Shown: positions 26,257 through 41,190, numbered from the stretch's first letter. The stretch: DNA of 64,000 bases from Auanema rhodensis (GCA_964057225.1 OZ059896.1:22874501-22938500), one strand, 5' to 3'. Made by a program: numbers and translations. Notes: generated by a model not told the origin, from the sequence alone.

Positions 26257-28881
26257 AAATTCCCCATGTCCATATTAGTCTAAAAACAAATTTTATTGAT
26301 ATTAGTTCATGGTAACCATGACTTTGAAATTTACGTGAACTTTAATTTATGCTAATTAAATGTACACGTGATGTGCACTTGGTATGTAACTCGCTTCACG
26401 TGAAAGGTAAAGAGATGCGGTTTTCAAAATTAAATTCCCCATGTCCATATTAGTCTAAAAACAAATTTTTATTAATATTGGTTCATGGTAACCATGACTT
26501 TGAAATTTACGTGAACTTTAATTTATGCTAATTAAATGTACACGTGATGTGCACTTGGTATGTAACTTGCTTCACGTGAAAGATAAAGAGATGCGGTTTT
26601 CAAAATTAGATTCCTCATGTCCATATTAGTCTAAAAACAAATTTTTATTAATATTGGTTCATGGTAACCATGTCTTTGAAATTTACGTGAACATTAATTT
26701 ATGCTAATTAAATGTACACGTGATGTGCACTTGGTATGTAACTCGCTTCACGTGAAAGATAAAGAGATGCGGTTTTCAAAATTAGATTCCCCATGTCCAT
26801 ATTAGTCTAAAAACAAATTTTTATTAATATTGGTTCATGGTAACCATGTCTTTGAAATTTACGTGAACTTTAATTTATGCTAATTAAATGTACACGTGAT
26901 GTGCACTTGGTATGTAACTCGCTTCACGTGAAAGATAAAGAGATGCGGTTTTCAAAATTAGATTCCCCATGTCCATATTAGTCTAAAAACAAATTTTTAT
27001 TGATATTGGTTCATGGTAACCATGACTTTGAAATTTACGTGAACTTTAATTTATGCTAATTAAATGTACACGTGATGTGCACTTGGTATGTAACTCGCTT
27101 GAAAGATAAAGAGATGCGGTTTTCAAAATTAGATTCCCCATGTCCACATTAGTCTAAAAACAAATTTTATTGATATTAGTTCATGGTAACCATGACTTTG
27201 AAATTTACGTGAACTTTAATTTATGCTAATTGAATGTACACGTGATGTGCACTTGGTATGTAACTTGCTTCACGTGAAAGATAAAGAGATGCGGTTTTCA
27301 AAATTAGATTCCTCATGTCCATATTAGTCTAAAAACAAATTTTTATTAATATTGGTTCATGGTAACCATGTCTTTGAAATTTACGTGAACATTAATTTAT
27401 GCTAATTAAATGTACACGTGATGTGCACTTGGTATGTAACTCGCTTCACGTGAAAGATAAAGAGATGTGGTTTTCAAAATTAGATTCCCCATGTCCATAT
27501 TAGTCTAAAAACAAATTTTATTGATATTAGTTCATGGTAACCATGACTTTGAAATTTACGTGAACTTTAATTTATGCTAATTAAATGTACACGTGATGTG
27601 CACTTGGTATGTAACTCGCTTCACGTGAAAGATAAAGAGATGTGGTTTTCAAAATTAGATTCCCCATGTCCATATTAGTCTAAAAACAAATTTTATTGAT
27701 ATTAGTTCATGGTAACCATGACTTTGAAATTTACGTGAACTTTAATTTATGCTAATTAAATGTACACGTGATGTGCACTTGGTATGTAACTCGCTTCACG
27801 TGAAAGGTAAAGAGATGCGGTTTTCAAAATTAAATTCCCCATGTCCATATTAGTCTAAAAACAAATTTTATTGATATTAGTTCATGGTAACCATGACTTT
27901 GAAATTTACGTGAACTTTAATTTATGCTAATTAAATGTACACGTGATGTGCACTTGGTATGTAACTCGCTTCACGTGAAAGGTAAAGAGATGCGGTTTTC
28001 AAAATTAAATTCCCCATGTCCATATTAGTCTAAAAACAAATTTTTATTAATATTGGTTCATGGTAACCATGACTTTGAAATTTACGTGAACTTTAATTTA
28101 TGCTAATTAAATGTACACGTGATGTGCACTTGGTATGTAACTCGCTTCACGTGAAAGATAAAGAGATGCGGTTTTCAAAATTAAATTCCCCATGTCCATA
28201 TTAGTCTAAAAACAAATTTTTATTGATATTGGTTCATGGTAACCATGACTTTGAAATTTACGTGAACTTTAATTTATGCTAATTAAATGTACACGTGATG
28301 TGCACTTGGTATGTAACTCGCTTCACGTGAAAGATAAAGAGATGCGGTTTTCAAAATTAGATTCCCCATGTCCATATTAGTCTAAAAACAAATTTTTATT
28401 AATATTGGTTCATGGTAACCATGTCTTTGAAATTTACGTGAACTTTAATTTATGCTAATTAAATGTACACGTGATGTGCACTTGGTATGTAACTCGCTTC
28501 ACGTGAAAGATAAAGAGATGCGGTTTTCAAAATTAGATTCCCCATGTCCATATTAGTCTAAAAACAAATTTTTATTGATATTGGTTCATGGTAACCATGA
28601 CTTTGAAATTTACGTGAACTTTAATTTATGCTAATTAAATGTACACGTGATGTGCACTTGGTATGTAACTCGCTTGAAAGATAAAGAGATGCGGTTTTCA
28701 AAATTAGATTCCCCATGTCCACATTAGTCTAAAAACAAATTTTTATTGATATTGGTTCATGGTAACCATGACTTTGAAATTTACGTGAACTTTAATTTAT
28801 GCTAATTAAATGTACACGTGATGTGCACTTGGTATGTAACTCGCTTCACGTGAAAGATAAAGAGATGCGGTTTTCAAAATT
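26257..28881. repeat. T4-rich block (15 monomers)
   Basis: Starts: 26257, 26432, 26608, 26784, 26960 (d5), 27131, 27306, 27482, 27657, 27832, 28007, 28183, 28359, 28535 (d5), 28706. Five are 175-bp p49A monomers, three of them in a row at 27482-28006 with a local 175-bp period. p2A (AAATTCCCC) and p152G cluster here. The trio A-T, G-A d5, p17C G-A occurs twice (26784 and 28359, 1,575 bp apart). The order is less regular than in the flanking modules, as expected for repeated small exchanges. Confidence 0.85.
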
Positions 28882-30107
28882 AGATTCCCCATGTCCATAT
28901 TAGTCTAAAAACAAATTTTTATTAATATTGGTTCATGGTAACCATGTCTTTGAAATTTACGTGAACTTTAATTTATGCTAATTAAATGTACACGTGATGT
29001 GCACTTGGTATGTAACTCGCTTGAAAGATAAAGAGATGCGGTTTTCAAAATTAGATTCCCCATGTCCATATTAGTCTAAAAACAAATTTTTATTGATATT
29101 GGTTCATGGTAACCATGACTTTGAAATTTACGTGAACTTTAATTTATGCTAATTAAATGTACACGTGATGTGCACTTGGTATGTAACTCGCTTCACGTGA
29201 AAGATAAAGAGATGCGGTTTTCAAAATTAGATTCCCCATGTCCATATTAGTCTAAAAACAAATTTTTATTGATATTGGTTCATGGTAACCATGACTTTGA
29301 AATTTACGTGAACTTTAATTTATGCTAATTAAATGTACACGTGATGTGCACTTGGTATGTAACTCGCTTCACGTGAAAGATAAAGAGATGCGGTTTTCAA
29401 AATTAGATTCCTCATGTCCATATTAGTCTAAAAACAAATTTTTATTGATATTGGTTCATGGTAACCATGACTTTGAAATTTACGTGAACTTTAATTTATG
29501 CTAATTGAATGTACACGTGATGTGCACTTGGTATGTAACTCGCTTCACGTGAAAGATAAAGAGATGCGGTTTTCAAAATTAGATTCCTCATGTCCATATT
29601 AGTCTAAAAACAAATTTTTATTAATATTGGTTCATGGTAACCATGTCTTTGAAATTTACGTGAACATTAATTTATGCTAATTAAATGTACACGTGATGTG
29701 CACTTGGTATGTAACTCGCTTCACGTGAAAGATAAAGAGATGTGGTTTTCAAAATTAGATTCCCCATGTCCATATTAGTCTAAAAACAAATTTTATTGAT
29801 ATTAGTTCATGGTAACCATGACTTTGAAATTTACGTGAACTTTAATTTATGCTAATTAAATGTACACGTGATGTGCACTTGGTATGTAACTCGCTTCACG
29901 TGAAAGATAAAGAGATGCGGTTTTCAAAATTAAATTCCCCATGTCCATATTAGTCTAAAAACAAATTTTTATTAATATTGGTTCATGGTAACCATGTCTT
30001 TGAAATTTACGTGAACTTTAATTTATGCTAATTAAATGTACACGTGATGTGCACTTGGTATGTAACTCGCTTCACGTGAAAGATAAAGAGATGCGGTTTT
30101 CAAAATT
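28882..30107. repeat. 7-monomer module, copy 2 of 4 (1,226 bp)
   Basis: A-T d5 (28882), G-A, G-A, p8T/p103G G-A (29405), p8T/p86A/p163T A-T (29581), G-A p49A T4 (29757), p2A A-T (29932). Same order and length as at 17343, 43479 and 45756. It is the last clear d5/T4 module before the length-uniform block. Confidence 0.88.
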
Positions 30108-30806
30108 AGATTCCCCATGTCCATATTAGTCTAAAAACAAATTTTTATTGATATTGGTTCATGGTAACCATGACTTTGAAATTTACGTGAACTTTAATTT
30201 ATGCTAATTAAATGTACACGTGATGTGCACTTGGTATGTAACTCGCTTCACGTGAAAGATAAAGAGATGCGGTTTTCAAAATTAGATTCCTCATGTCCAT
30301 ATTAGTCTAAAAACAAATTTTTATTAATATTGGTTCATGGTAACCATGTCTTTGAAATTTACGTGAACTTTAATTTATGCTAATTAAATGTACACGTGAT
30401 GTGCACTTGGTATGTAACTCGCTTGAAAGATAAAGAGATGCGGTTTTCAAAATTAGATTCCCCATGTCCATATTAGTCTAAAAACAAATTTTTATTGATA
30501 TTGGTTCATGGTAACCATGACTTTGAAATTTACGTGAACTTTAATTTATGCTAATTAAATGTACACGTGATGTGCACTTGGTATGTAACTCGCTTCACGT
30601 GAAAGATAAAGAGATGCGGTTTTCAAAATTAGATTCCCCATGTCCATATTAGTCTAAAAACAAATTTTTATTGATATTGGTTCATGGTAACCATGACTTT
30701 GAAATTTACGTGAACTTTAATTTATGCTAATTAAATGTACACGTGATGTGCACTTGGTATGTAACTCGCTTCACGTGAAAGATAAAGAGATGCGGTTTTC
30801 AAAATT
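30108..30806. repeat. Transition monomers; last d5 for 13 kb
   Basis: G-A (30108), p8T A-T d5 (30284), G-A (30455), G-A (30631). After the d5 copy ends at 30454, the next 74 monomers (30455-43478) are all exactly 176 bp. Confidence 0.85.
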
Positions 30807-33800
30807 AGATTCCCCATGTCCATATTAGTCTAAAAACAAATTTTTATTAATATTGGTTCATGGTAACCATGTCTTTGAAATTTACGTGAACTTTAATTTA
30901 TGCTAATTGAATGTACACGTGATGTGCACTTGGTATGTAACTCGCTTCACGTGAAAGATAAAGAGATGCGGTTTTCAAAATTAGATTCCCCATGTCCATA
31001 TTAGTCTAAAAACAAATTTTTATTGATATTGGTTCATGGTAACCATGACTTTGAAATTTACGTGAACTTTAATTTATGCTAATTAAATGTACACGTGATG
31101 TGCTCTTGGTATGTAACTCGCTTCACGTGAAAGATAAAGAGATGCGGTTTTCAAAATTAGATTCCCCATGTCCATATTAGTCTAAAAACAAATTTTTATT
31201 AATATTGGTTCATGGTAACCATGTCTTTGAAATTTACGTGAACTTTAATTTATGCTAATTAAATGTACACGTGATGTGCACTTGGTATGTAACTCGCTTC
31301 ACGTGAAAGATAAAGAGATGCGGTTTTCAAAATTAGATTCCCCATGCCCATATTAGTCTAAAAACAAATTTTTATTGATATTGGTTCATGGTAACCATGA
31401 CTTTGAAATTTACGTGAACTTTAATTTATGCTAATTAAATGTACACGTGATGTGCACTTGGTATGTAACTCGCTTCACGTGAAAGATAAAAAGATGCGGT
31501 TTTCAAAATTAGATTCCCCATGTCCATATTAGTCTAAAAACAAATTTTTATTGATATTGGTTCATGGTAACCATGACTTTGAAATTTACGTGAACTTTAA
31601 TTTATGCTAATTAAATGTACACGTGATGTGCACTTGGTATGTAACTCGCTTCACGTGAAAGATAAAGAGATGCGGTTTTCAAAATTAGATTCCCCATGTC
31701 CATACTAGTATAAAAACAAATTTTTATTAATATTGGTTCATGGTAACCATGTCTTTGAAATTTACGTGAACTTTAATTTATGTTAATTAAATGTACACGT
31801 GATGTGCACTTGGTATGTAACTCGCTTCACGTGAAAGATAAAGAGATGCGGTTTTCAAAATTAGATTCCCCATGTCCATATTAGTCTAAAAACAAATTTT
31901 TAATGATATTGGTTCATGGTAACCATGACTTTGAAATTTACGTGAACTTTAATTTATGCTAATTAAATGTACACGTGATGTGCACTTGGTATGTAACTCG
32001 CTTCACGTGAAAGATAAAGAGATGCGGTTTTCAAAATTAGATTCCCCATGTCCATATTAGTCTAAAAACAAATTTTTATTGATATTGGTTCATGGTAACC
32101 ATGACTTTGAAATTTACGTGAACTTTAATTTATGCTAATTAAATGTACACGTGATGTGCACTTGGTATGTAACTCGCTTCACGTGAAAGATAAAGAGATG
32201 CGGTTTTCAAAATTAGATTCCCCATGTCCATATTAGTCTAAAAACAAATTTTTATTAATATTGGTTCATGGTAACCATGTCTTTGAAATTTACGTGAACT
32301 TTAATTTATGCTAATTAAATGTACACGTGATGTGCACTTGGTATGTAACTCGCTTCACGTGAAAGATAAAGAGATGCGGTTTTCAAAATTAGATTCCCCA
32401 TGTCCATATTAGTCTAAAAACAAATTTTTATTAATATTGGTTCATGGTAACCATGTCTTTGAAATTTACGTGAACTTTAATTTATGCTAATTAAATGTAC
32501 ACGTGATGTGCACTTGGTATGTAACTCGCTTCACGTGAAAGATAAAGAGATGCGGTTTTCAAAATTAGATTCCCCATGTCCATATTAGTCTAAAAACAAA
32601 TTTTTATTAATATTGGTTCATGGTAACCATGTCTTTGAAATTTACGTGAAATTTAATTTATGCTAATTAAATGTACACGTGATGTGCACTTGGTATGTAA
32701 CTCGCTTCACGTGAAAGATAAAGAGATGCGGTTTTCAAAATTAGATTCCCCATGTCCATATTAGTCTAAAAACAAATTTTTATTAATATTGGTTCATGGT
32801 AACCATGTCTTTGAAATTTACGTGAACTTTAATTTATGCTAATTGAATGTACACGTGATGTGCACTTGGTATGTAACTCGCTTCACGTGAAAGATAAAGA
32901 GATGCGGTTTTCAAAATTAGATTCTCCATGTCCATATTAGTCTAAAAACAAATTTTTATTGATATTGGTTCATGGTAACCATGACTTTGAAATTTACGTG
33001 AACTTTAATTTATGCTAATTAAATGTACACGTGATGTGCTCTTGGTATGTAACTCGCTTCACGTGAAAGATAAAGAGATGCGGTTTTCAAAATTAGATTC
33101 CCCATGTCCATATTAGTCTAAAAACAAATTTTTATTAATATTGGTTCATGGTAACCATGTCTTTGAAATTTACGTGAACTTTAATTTATGCTAATTAAAT
33201 GTACACGTGATGTGCACTTGGTATGTAACTCGCTTCACGTGAAAGATAAAGAGATGCTGTTTTCAAAATTAGATTCCCCATGCCCATATTAGTCTAAAAA
33301 CAAATTTTTATTGATATTGGTTCATGGTAACCATGACTTTGAAATTTACGTGAACTTTAATTTATGCTAATTAAATGTACACGTGATGTGCACTTGGTAT
33401 GTAACTCGCTTCACGTGAAAGATAAAGAGATGCGGTTTTCAAAATTAGATTCCCCATGTCCATATTAGTCTAAAAACAAATTTTTATTGATATTGGTTCA
33501 TGGTAACCATGACTTTGAAATTTACGTGAACTTTAATTTATGCTAATTAAATGTACACGTGATGTGCACTTGGTATGTAACTCGCTTCACGTGAAAGATA
33601 AAGAGATGCGGTTTTCAAAATTAGATTCCCCATGTCCATATTAGTATAAAAATAAATTTTTATTAATATTGGTTCATGGTAACCATGTCTTTGAAATTTA
33701 CGTGAACTTCAATTTATGCTAATTAAATGTACACGTGATGTGCACTTGGTATGTAACTCGCTTCACGTGAAAGATAAAGAGATGCGGTTTTCAAAATTAG

Positions 33801-35206
33801 ATTCCCCATGTCCATATTAGTCTAAAAACAAATTTTCATTAATATTGGTTTATGGTAACCATGTCTTTGAAATTTACGTGAACTTTAATTTATGCTAATT
33901 AAATGTACACGTGATGTGCACTTGGTATGTAACTCGCTTCACGTGAAAGATAAAGAGATGCGGTTTTCAAAATTAGATTCCCCATGTCCATATTAGTCTA
34001 AAAACAAATTTTTATTGATATTGGTTCATGGTAACCATGACTTTGAAATTTACGTGAACTTTAATTTATGCTAATTAAATGTACACGTGATGTGCACTTG
34101 GTATGTAACTCGCTTCACGTGAAAGATAAAGAGATGCGGTTTTCAAAATTAGATTCCCCATGTCCATATTAGTCTAAAAACAAATTTTCATTAATATTGG
34201 TTTATGGTAACCATGTCTTTGAAATTTACGTGAACTTTAATTTATGCTAATTAAATGTACACGTGATGTGCACTTGGTATGTAACTCGCTTCACGTGAAA
34301 GATAAAGAGATGCGGTTTTCGAAATTAGATTCCCCATCTCCATATTAGTCTAAAAACAAATTTTTATTAATATTGGTTCATGGTAACCATGTCTTTGAAA
34401 TTTACGTGAACTTTAATTTATGCTAATTAAATGTACACGTGATGTGCACTTGGTATGTAACTCGCTTCACGTGAAAGATAAAGAGATGCGGTTTTCAAAA
34501 TTAGATTCCCCATGTCCATATTAGTCTAAAAACAAATTTTTATTAATATTGGTTCATGGTAACCATGTCTTTGAAATTTACGTGAAATTTAATTTATGCT
34601 AATTAAATGTACACGTGATGTGCACTTGGTATGTAACTCGCTTCACGTGAAAGATAAAGAGATGCGGTTTTCAAAATTAGATTCCCCATGTCCATATTAG
34701 TCTAAAAACAAATTTTTATTAATATTGGTTCATGGTAACCATGTCTTTGAAATTTACGTGAACTTTAATTTATGCTAATTAAATGTACACGTGATGTGCA
34801 CTTGGTATGTAACTCGCTTCACGTGAAAGATAAAGAGATGCGGTTTTCAAAATTAGATTCCCCATGTCCATATTAGTCTAAAAACAAATTTTTATTAATA
34901 TTGGTTCATGGTAACCATGTCTTTGAAATTTACGTGAACTTTAATTTATGCTAATTGAATGTACACGTGATGTGCACTTGGTATGTAACTCGCTTCACGT
35001 GAAAGATAAAGAGATGCGGTTTTCAAAATTAGATTCCCCATGTCCATATTAGTCTAAAAACAAATTTTTATTGATATTGGTTCATGGTAACCATGACTTT
35101 GAAATTTACGTGAACTTTAATTTATGCTAATTAAATGTACACGTGATGTGCAATTGGTATGTAACTCGCTTCACGTGAAAGATAAAGAGATGCGGTTTTC
35201 AAAATT
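30807..35206. repeat. Length-uniform block, part 1, with 20-monomer spacing
   Basis: All monomers are 176 bp. New markers replace those of the first 30 kb: p122T (GCTCTT; 30983, 32919), p13C (TGCCC; 31335, 33271), p85A (32567, 34503), p19C+p24A+p97T (31687), p41A (31863), p24A with a second change (33623) and p39C+p53T (33799, 34151). A-T monomers often occur in runs of two to four. The p19C/p24A/p97T monomer and the p41A monomer after it reappear at 35207 and 35383, 3,520 bp (20 monomers) on. Confidence 0.83.
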
Positions 35207-38200
35207 AGATTCCCCATGTCCATACTAGTATAAAAACAAATTTTTATTAATATTGGTTCATGGTAACCATGTCTTTGAAATTTACGTGAACTTTAATTTA
35301 TGTTAATTAAATGTACACGTGATGTGCACTTGGTATGTAACTCGCTTCACGTGAAAGATAAAGAGATGCGGTTTTCAAAATTAGATTCCCCATGTCCATA
35401 TTAGTCTAAAAACAAATTTTTAATGATATTGGTTCATGGTAACCATGACTTTGAAATTTACGTGAACTTTAATTTATGCTAATTAAATGTACACGTGATG
35501 TGCACTTGGTATGTAACTCGCTTCACGTGAAAGATAAAGAGATGCGGTTTTCAAAATTAGATTCCCCATGTCCATATTAGTCTAAAAACAAATTTTTATT
35601 GATATTCGTTCATGGTAACCATGACTTTGAAATTTACGTGAACTTTAATTTATGCTAATTAAATGTACACGTGATGTGCACTTGGTATGTAACTCGCTTC
35701 ACGTGAAAGATAAAGAGATGCGGTTTTCAAAATTAGATTCCCCATGTCCATATTAGTCTAAAAACAAATTTTTTATAATATTGGTTCATGGTAACCATGT
35801 CTTTGAAATTTACGTGAACTTTAATTTATGCTAATTAAATGTACACGTGATGTGCACTTGGTATGTAACTCGCTTCACGTGAAAGATAAAGAGATGCGGT
35901 TTTCAAAATTAGATTCCCCATGTCCATATTAGTCTAAAAACAAATTTTTATTAATATTGGTTCATGGTAACCATGTCTTTGAAATTTACGTGAACTTTAA
36001 TTTATGCTAATTAAATGTACACGTGATGTGCACTTGGTATGTAACTCGCTTCACGTGAAAGATAAAGAGATGCGGTTTTCAAAATTAGATTCCCCATGTC
36101 CATATTAGTCTAAAAACAAATTTTTATTGATATTGGTTCATGGTAACCATGACTTTGAAATTTACGTGAACTTTAATTTATGCTAATTAAATGTACACGT
36201 GATGTGCACTTGGTATGTAACTCGCTTCACGTGAAAGATAAAGAGATGCGGTTTTCAAAATTAGATTCCCCATGTCCATATTAGTCTAAAAACAAATTTT
36301 TATTGATATTGGTTCATGGTAACCATGACTTTGAAATTTACGTGAACTTTAATTTATGCTAATTAAATGTACACGTGATGTGCACTTGGTATGTAACTCG
36401 CTTCACGTGAAAGATAAAGAGATGCGGTTTTCAAAATTAGATTCCCCATGTCCATATTAGTCTAAAAATAAATTTTCATTAATATTGGTTTATGGTAACC
36501 ATGTCTTTGAAATTTACGTGAACTTTAATTTATGCTAATTAAATGTACACGTGATGTGCACTTGGTATGTAACTCGCTTCACGTGAAAGATAAAGAGATG
36601 CGGTTTTCAAAATTAGATTCCCCATGTCCATATTAGTCTAAAAACAAATTTTTATTGATATTGGTTCATGGTAACCATGACTTTGAAATTTACGTGAACT
36701 TTAATTTATGCTAATTAAATGTACACGTGATGTGCACTTGGTATGTAACTCGCTTCACGTGAAAGATAAAGAGATGCGGTTTTCAAAATTAGATTCCCCA
36801 TGTCCATATTAGTCTGAAAACAAATTTTTATTAATATTGGTTCATGGTAACCATGTCTTTGAAATTTACGTGAACTTTAATTTATGCTAATTAAATGTAC
36901 ACGTGATGTGCACTTGGTATGTAACTCGCTTCACGTGAAAGATAAAGAGATGCGGTTTTCAAAATTAGATTCCCCATGTCCATATTAGTCTAAAAACAAA
37001 TTTTTATTAATATTGGTTCATGGTAACCATGTCTTTGAAATTTACGTGAAATTTAATTTATGCTAATTAAATGTACACGTGATGTGCACTTGGTATGTAA
37101 CTCGCTTCACGTGAAAGATAAAGAGATGCGGTTTTCAAAATTAGATTCCCCATGTCCATATTAGTCTAAAAACAAATTTTTATTAATATTGGTTCATGGT
37201 AACCATGTCTTTGAAATTTACGTGAACTTTAATTTATGCTAATTAAATGTACACGTGATGTGCACTTGGTATGTAACTCGCTTCACGTGAAAGATAAAGA
37301 GATGCGGTTTTCAAAATTAGATTCCCCATGTCCATATTAGTCTAAAAACAAATTTTTATTGATATTGGTTCATGGTAACCATGACTTTGAAATTTACGTG
37401 AACTTTAATTTATGCTAATTAAATGTACACGTGATGTGCTCTTGGTATGTAACTCGCTTCACGTGAAAGATAAAGAGATGCGGTTTTCAAAATTAGATTC
37501 CCCATGTCCATATTAGTCTAAAAACAAATTTTTATTGATATTGGTTCATGGTAACCATGACTTTGAAATTTACGTGAACTTTAATTTATGCTAATTAAAT
37601 GTACACGTGATGTGCTCTTGGTATGTAACTCGCTTCACTTGAAAGATAAAGAGATGCGGTTTTCAAAATTAGATTCCCCATGTCCATATTAGTCTAAAAA
37701 CAAATTTTTATTGATATTGGTTCATGGTAACCATGACTTTGAAATTTACGTGAACTTTAATTTATGCTAATTAAATGTACACGTGATGTGCTCTTGGTAT
37801 GTAACTCGCTTCACGTGAAAGATAAAGAGATGCGGTTTTCAAAATTAGATTCCCCATGTCCATATTAGTCTAAAAACAAATTTTTATTAATATTGGTTCA
37901 TGGTAACCATGTCTTTGAAATTTACGTGAACTTTAATTTATGCTAATTAAATGTACACGTGATGTGCACTTGGTATGTAACTCGCTTCACGTGAAAGATA
38001 AAGAGATGCGGTTTTCAAAATTAGATTCCCCATGCCCATATTAGTCTAAAAACAAATTTTTATTAATATTGGTTCATGGTAACCATGTCTTTGAAATTTA
38101 CGTGAACTTTAATTTATGCTAATTAAATGTACACGTGATGTGCACTTGGTATGTAACTCGCTTCACGTGAAAGATAAAGAGATGCGGTTTTCAAAATTAG

Positions 38201-38726
38201 ATTCCCCATGTCCATATTAGTCTAAAAACAAATTTTTATTAATATTGGTTCATGGTAACCATGTCTTTGAAATTTACGTGAACTTTAATTTATGCTAATT
38301 AAATGTACACGTGATGTGCACTTGGTATGTAACTCGCTTCACGTGAAAGATAAAGAGATGCGGTTTTCAAAATTAGATTCCCCATGTCCATATTAGTCTA
38401 AAAACAAATTTTTATTAATATTGGTTCATGGTAACCATGTCTTTGAAATTTACGTGAACTTTAATTTATGCTAATTGAATGTACACGTGATGTGCACTTG
38501 GTATGTAACTCGCTTCACGTGAAAGATAAAGAGATGCGGTTTTCAAAATTAGATTCCCCATGTCCATATTAGTCTAAAAACAAATTTTTATTGATATTGG
38601 TTCATGGTAACCATGACTTTGAAATTTACGTGAACTTTAATTTATGCTAATTAAATGTACACGTGATGTGCTCTTGGTATGTAACTCGCTTCACGTGAAA
38701 GATAAAGAGATGCGGTTTTCAAAATT
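35207..38726. repeat. Length-uniform block, part 2
   Basis: Starts with the p19C/p24A/p97T and p41A pair, then follows part 1 only loosely: a plain G-A pair (36087, 36263), p39C+p53T (36439), p85A (36967), three consecutive p122T monomers (37319, 37495 with p145T, 37671), p13C on an A-T background (38023), p103G (38375), p122T (38551). The run from 36263 to 37847 closely parallels 58410-59994. Confidence 0.82.
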
Positions 38727-40310
38727 AGATTCCCCATGTCCATATTAGTCTAAAAACAAATTTTTATTGATATTGGTTCATGGTAACCATGACTTTGAAA
38801 TTTACGTGAACTTTAATTTATGCTAATTAAATGTACACGTGATGTGCTCTTGGTATGTAACTCGCTTCACTTGAAAGATAAAGAGATGCGGTTTTCAAAA
38901 TTAGATTCCCCATGTCCATATTAGTCTAAAAACAAATTTTTATTAATATTGGTTCATGGTAACCATGACTTTGAAATTTACGTGAACTTTAATTTATGCT
39001 AATTAAATGTACACGTGATGTGCTCTTGGTATGTAACTCGCTTCACGTGAAAGATAAAGAGATGCGGTTTTCAAAATTAGATTCCCCATGCCCATATTAG
39101 TCTAAAAACAAATTTTTATTGATATTGCTTCATGGTAACCATGACTTTGAAATTTACGTGAACTTTAATTTATGCTAATTAAATGTACACGTGATGTGCA
39201 CTTGGTATGTAACTCGCTTCACGTGAAAGATAAAGAGATGCGGTTTTCAAAATTAGATTCCCCATGTCCATAGTAGTCTAAAAACAAATTTTTATTAATA
39301 TTGGTTCATGGTAACCATGTCTTTGAAATTTACGTGAACTTTAATTTATGCTAATTGAATGTACACGTGATGTGCACTTGGTATGTAACTCGCTTCACGT
39401 GAAAGATAAAGAGATGCGGTTTTCAAAATTAGATTCCCCATGTCCATATTAGTCTAAAAACAAATTTTTATTGATATTGGTTCATGGTAACCATGACTTT
39501 GAAATTTACGTGAACTTTAATTTATGCTAATTAAATGTACACGTGATGTGCTCTTGGTATGTAACTCGCTTCACTTGAAAGATAAAGAGATGCGGTTTTC
39601 AAAATTAGATTCCCCATGTCCATATTAGTCTAAAAACAAATTTTTATTAATATTGGTTCATGGTAACCATGACTTTGAAATTTACGTGAACTTTAATTTA
39701 TGCTAATTAAATGTACACGTGATGTGCTCTTGGTATGTAACTCGCTTCACGTGAAAGATAAAGAGATGCGGTTTTCAAAATTAGATTCCCCATGTCCATA
39801 TTAGTCTAAAAACAAATTTTTATTAATATTGGTTCATGGTAACCATGTCTTTGAAATTTACGTGAACTTTAATTTATGCTAATTAAATGTACACGTGATG
39901 TGCACTTGGTATGTAACTCGCTTCACGTGAAAGATAAAGAGATGCGGTTTTCAAAATTAGATTCCCCATGCCCATATTAGTCTAAAAACAAATTTTTATT
40001 GATATTGCTTCATGGTAACCATGACTTTGAAATTTACGTGAACTTTAATTTATGCTAATTAAATGTACACGTGATGTGCACTTGGTATGTAACTCGCTTC
40101 ACGTGAAAGATAAAGAGATGCGGTTTTCAAAATTAGATTCCCCATGTCCATAGTAGTCTAAAAACAAATTTTTATTAATATTGGTTCATGGTAACCATGT
40201 CTTTGAAATTTACGTGAACTTTAATTTATGCTAATTAAATGTACACGTGATGTGCACTTGGTATGTAACTCGCTTCACGTGAAAGATAAAGAGATGCGGT
40301 TTTCAAAATT
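38727..40310. repeat. Local 4/5-monomer duplication (704 and 880 bp)
   Basis: First copy 38727-39430: p122T/p145T G-A, A-A p122T, p13C/p50C G-A (39079), p19G A-T with p103G (39255). Second copy 39431-40310 repeats that order with one plain A-T monomer inserted (39783) before p13C/p50C (39959) and p19G (40135, now without p103G). The rare p50C (ATTGCTTC) and p19G (CATAGTAG) marks make the duplication clear. p50C is seen once more at 60346. Confidence 0.85.
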
Positions 40311-41190
40311 AGATTCCCCATGTCCATATTAGTCTAAAAACAAATTTTTATTAATATTGGTTCATGGTAACCATGTCTTTGAAATTTACGTGAACTTTAA
40401 TTTATGCTAATTAAATGTACACGTGATGTGCTCTTGGTATGTAACTCGCTTCACGTGAAAGATAAAGAGATGCGGTTTTCAAAATTAGATTCCCCATGTC
40501 CATATTAGTATAAAAACAAATTTTTATTAATATTGGTTCATGGTAACCATGTCTTTGAAATTTACGTGAACTTTAATTTATGCTAATTAAATGTACACGT
40601 GATGTGCACTTGGTATGTAACTCGCTTCACGTGAAAGATAAAGAGATGCGGTTTTCAAAATTAGATTCCCCATGTCCATATTAGTCTAAAAACAAATTTT
40701 TATTGATATTGGTTCATGGTAACCATGACTTTGAAATTTACGTGAACTTTAATTTATGCTAATTAAATGTACACGTGATGTGCACTTGGTATGTAACTCG
40801 CTTCACGTGAAAGATAAAGAGATGCGGTTTTCAAAATTAGATTCCCCATGTCCATATTAGTCTAAAAACAAATTTTTATTGATATTGGTTCATGGTAACC
40901 ATGACTTTGAAATTTACGTGAACTTTAATTTATGCTAATTAAATGTACACGTGATGTGCACTTGGTATGTAACTCGCTTCACGTGAAAGATAAAAAGATG
41001 CGGTTTTCAAAATTAGATTCCCCATGTCCATATTAGTATAAAAACAAATTTTTATTAATATTGGTTCATGGTAACCATGTCTTTGAAATTTACGTGAACT
41101 TTAATTTATGCTAATTAAATGTACACTTGATGTGCACTTGGTATGTAACTCGCTTCACGTGAAAGATAAAGAGATGCGGTTTTTAAAATT
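40311..41190. repeat. End of length-uniform block
   Basis: Five monomers: A-T p122T (40311), A-T p24A (40487), G-A (40663), G-A p157A (40839), A-T p24A with p113T (41015). The last pair, a p157A monomer followed by p24A/p113T (CACTTGATG), recurs at 50138/50314 and 61754/61930. p113T breaks the second ACGTGA word. Confidence 0.83.

Noticed and set aside
35765-35780. Extra indel in the T run (TTTTTTATAATA)
   Set aside because: The segment keeps the normal length; it is a local base change, not an insertion, and the length ledger closes without it.
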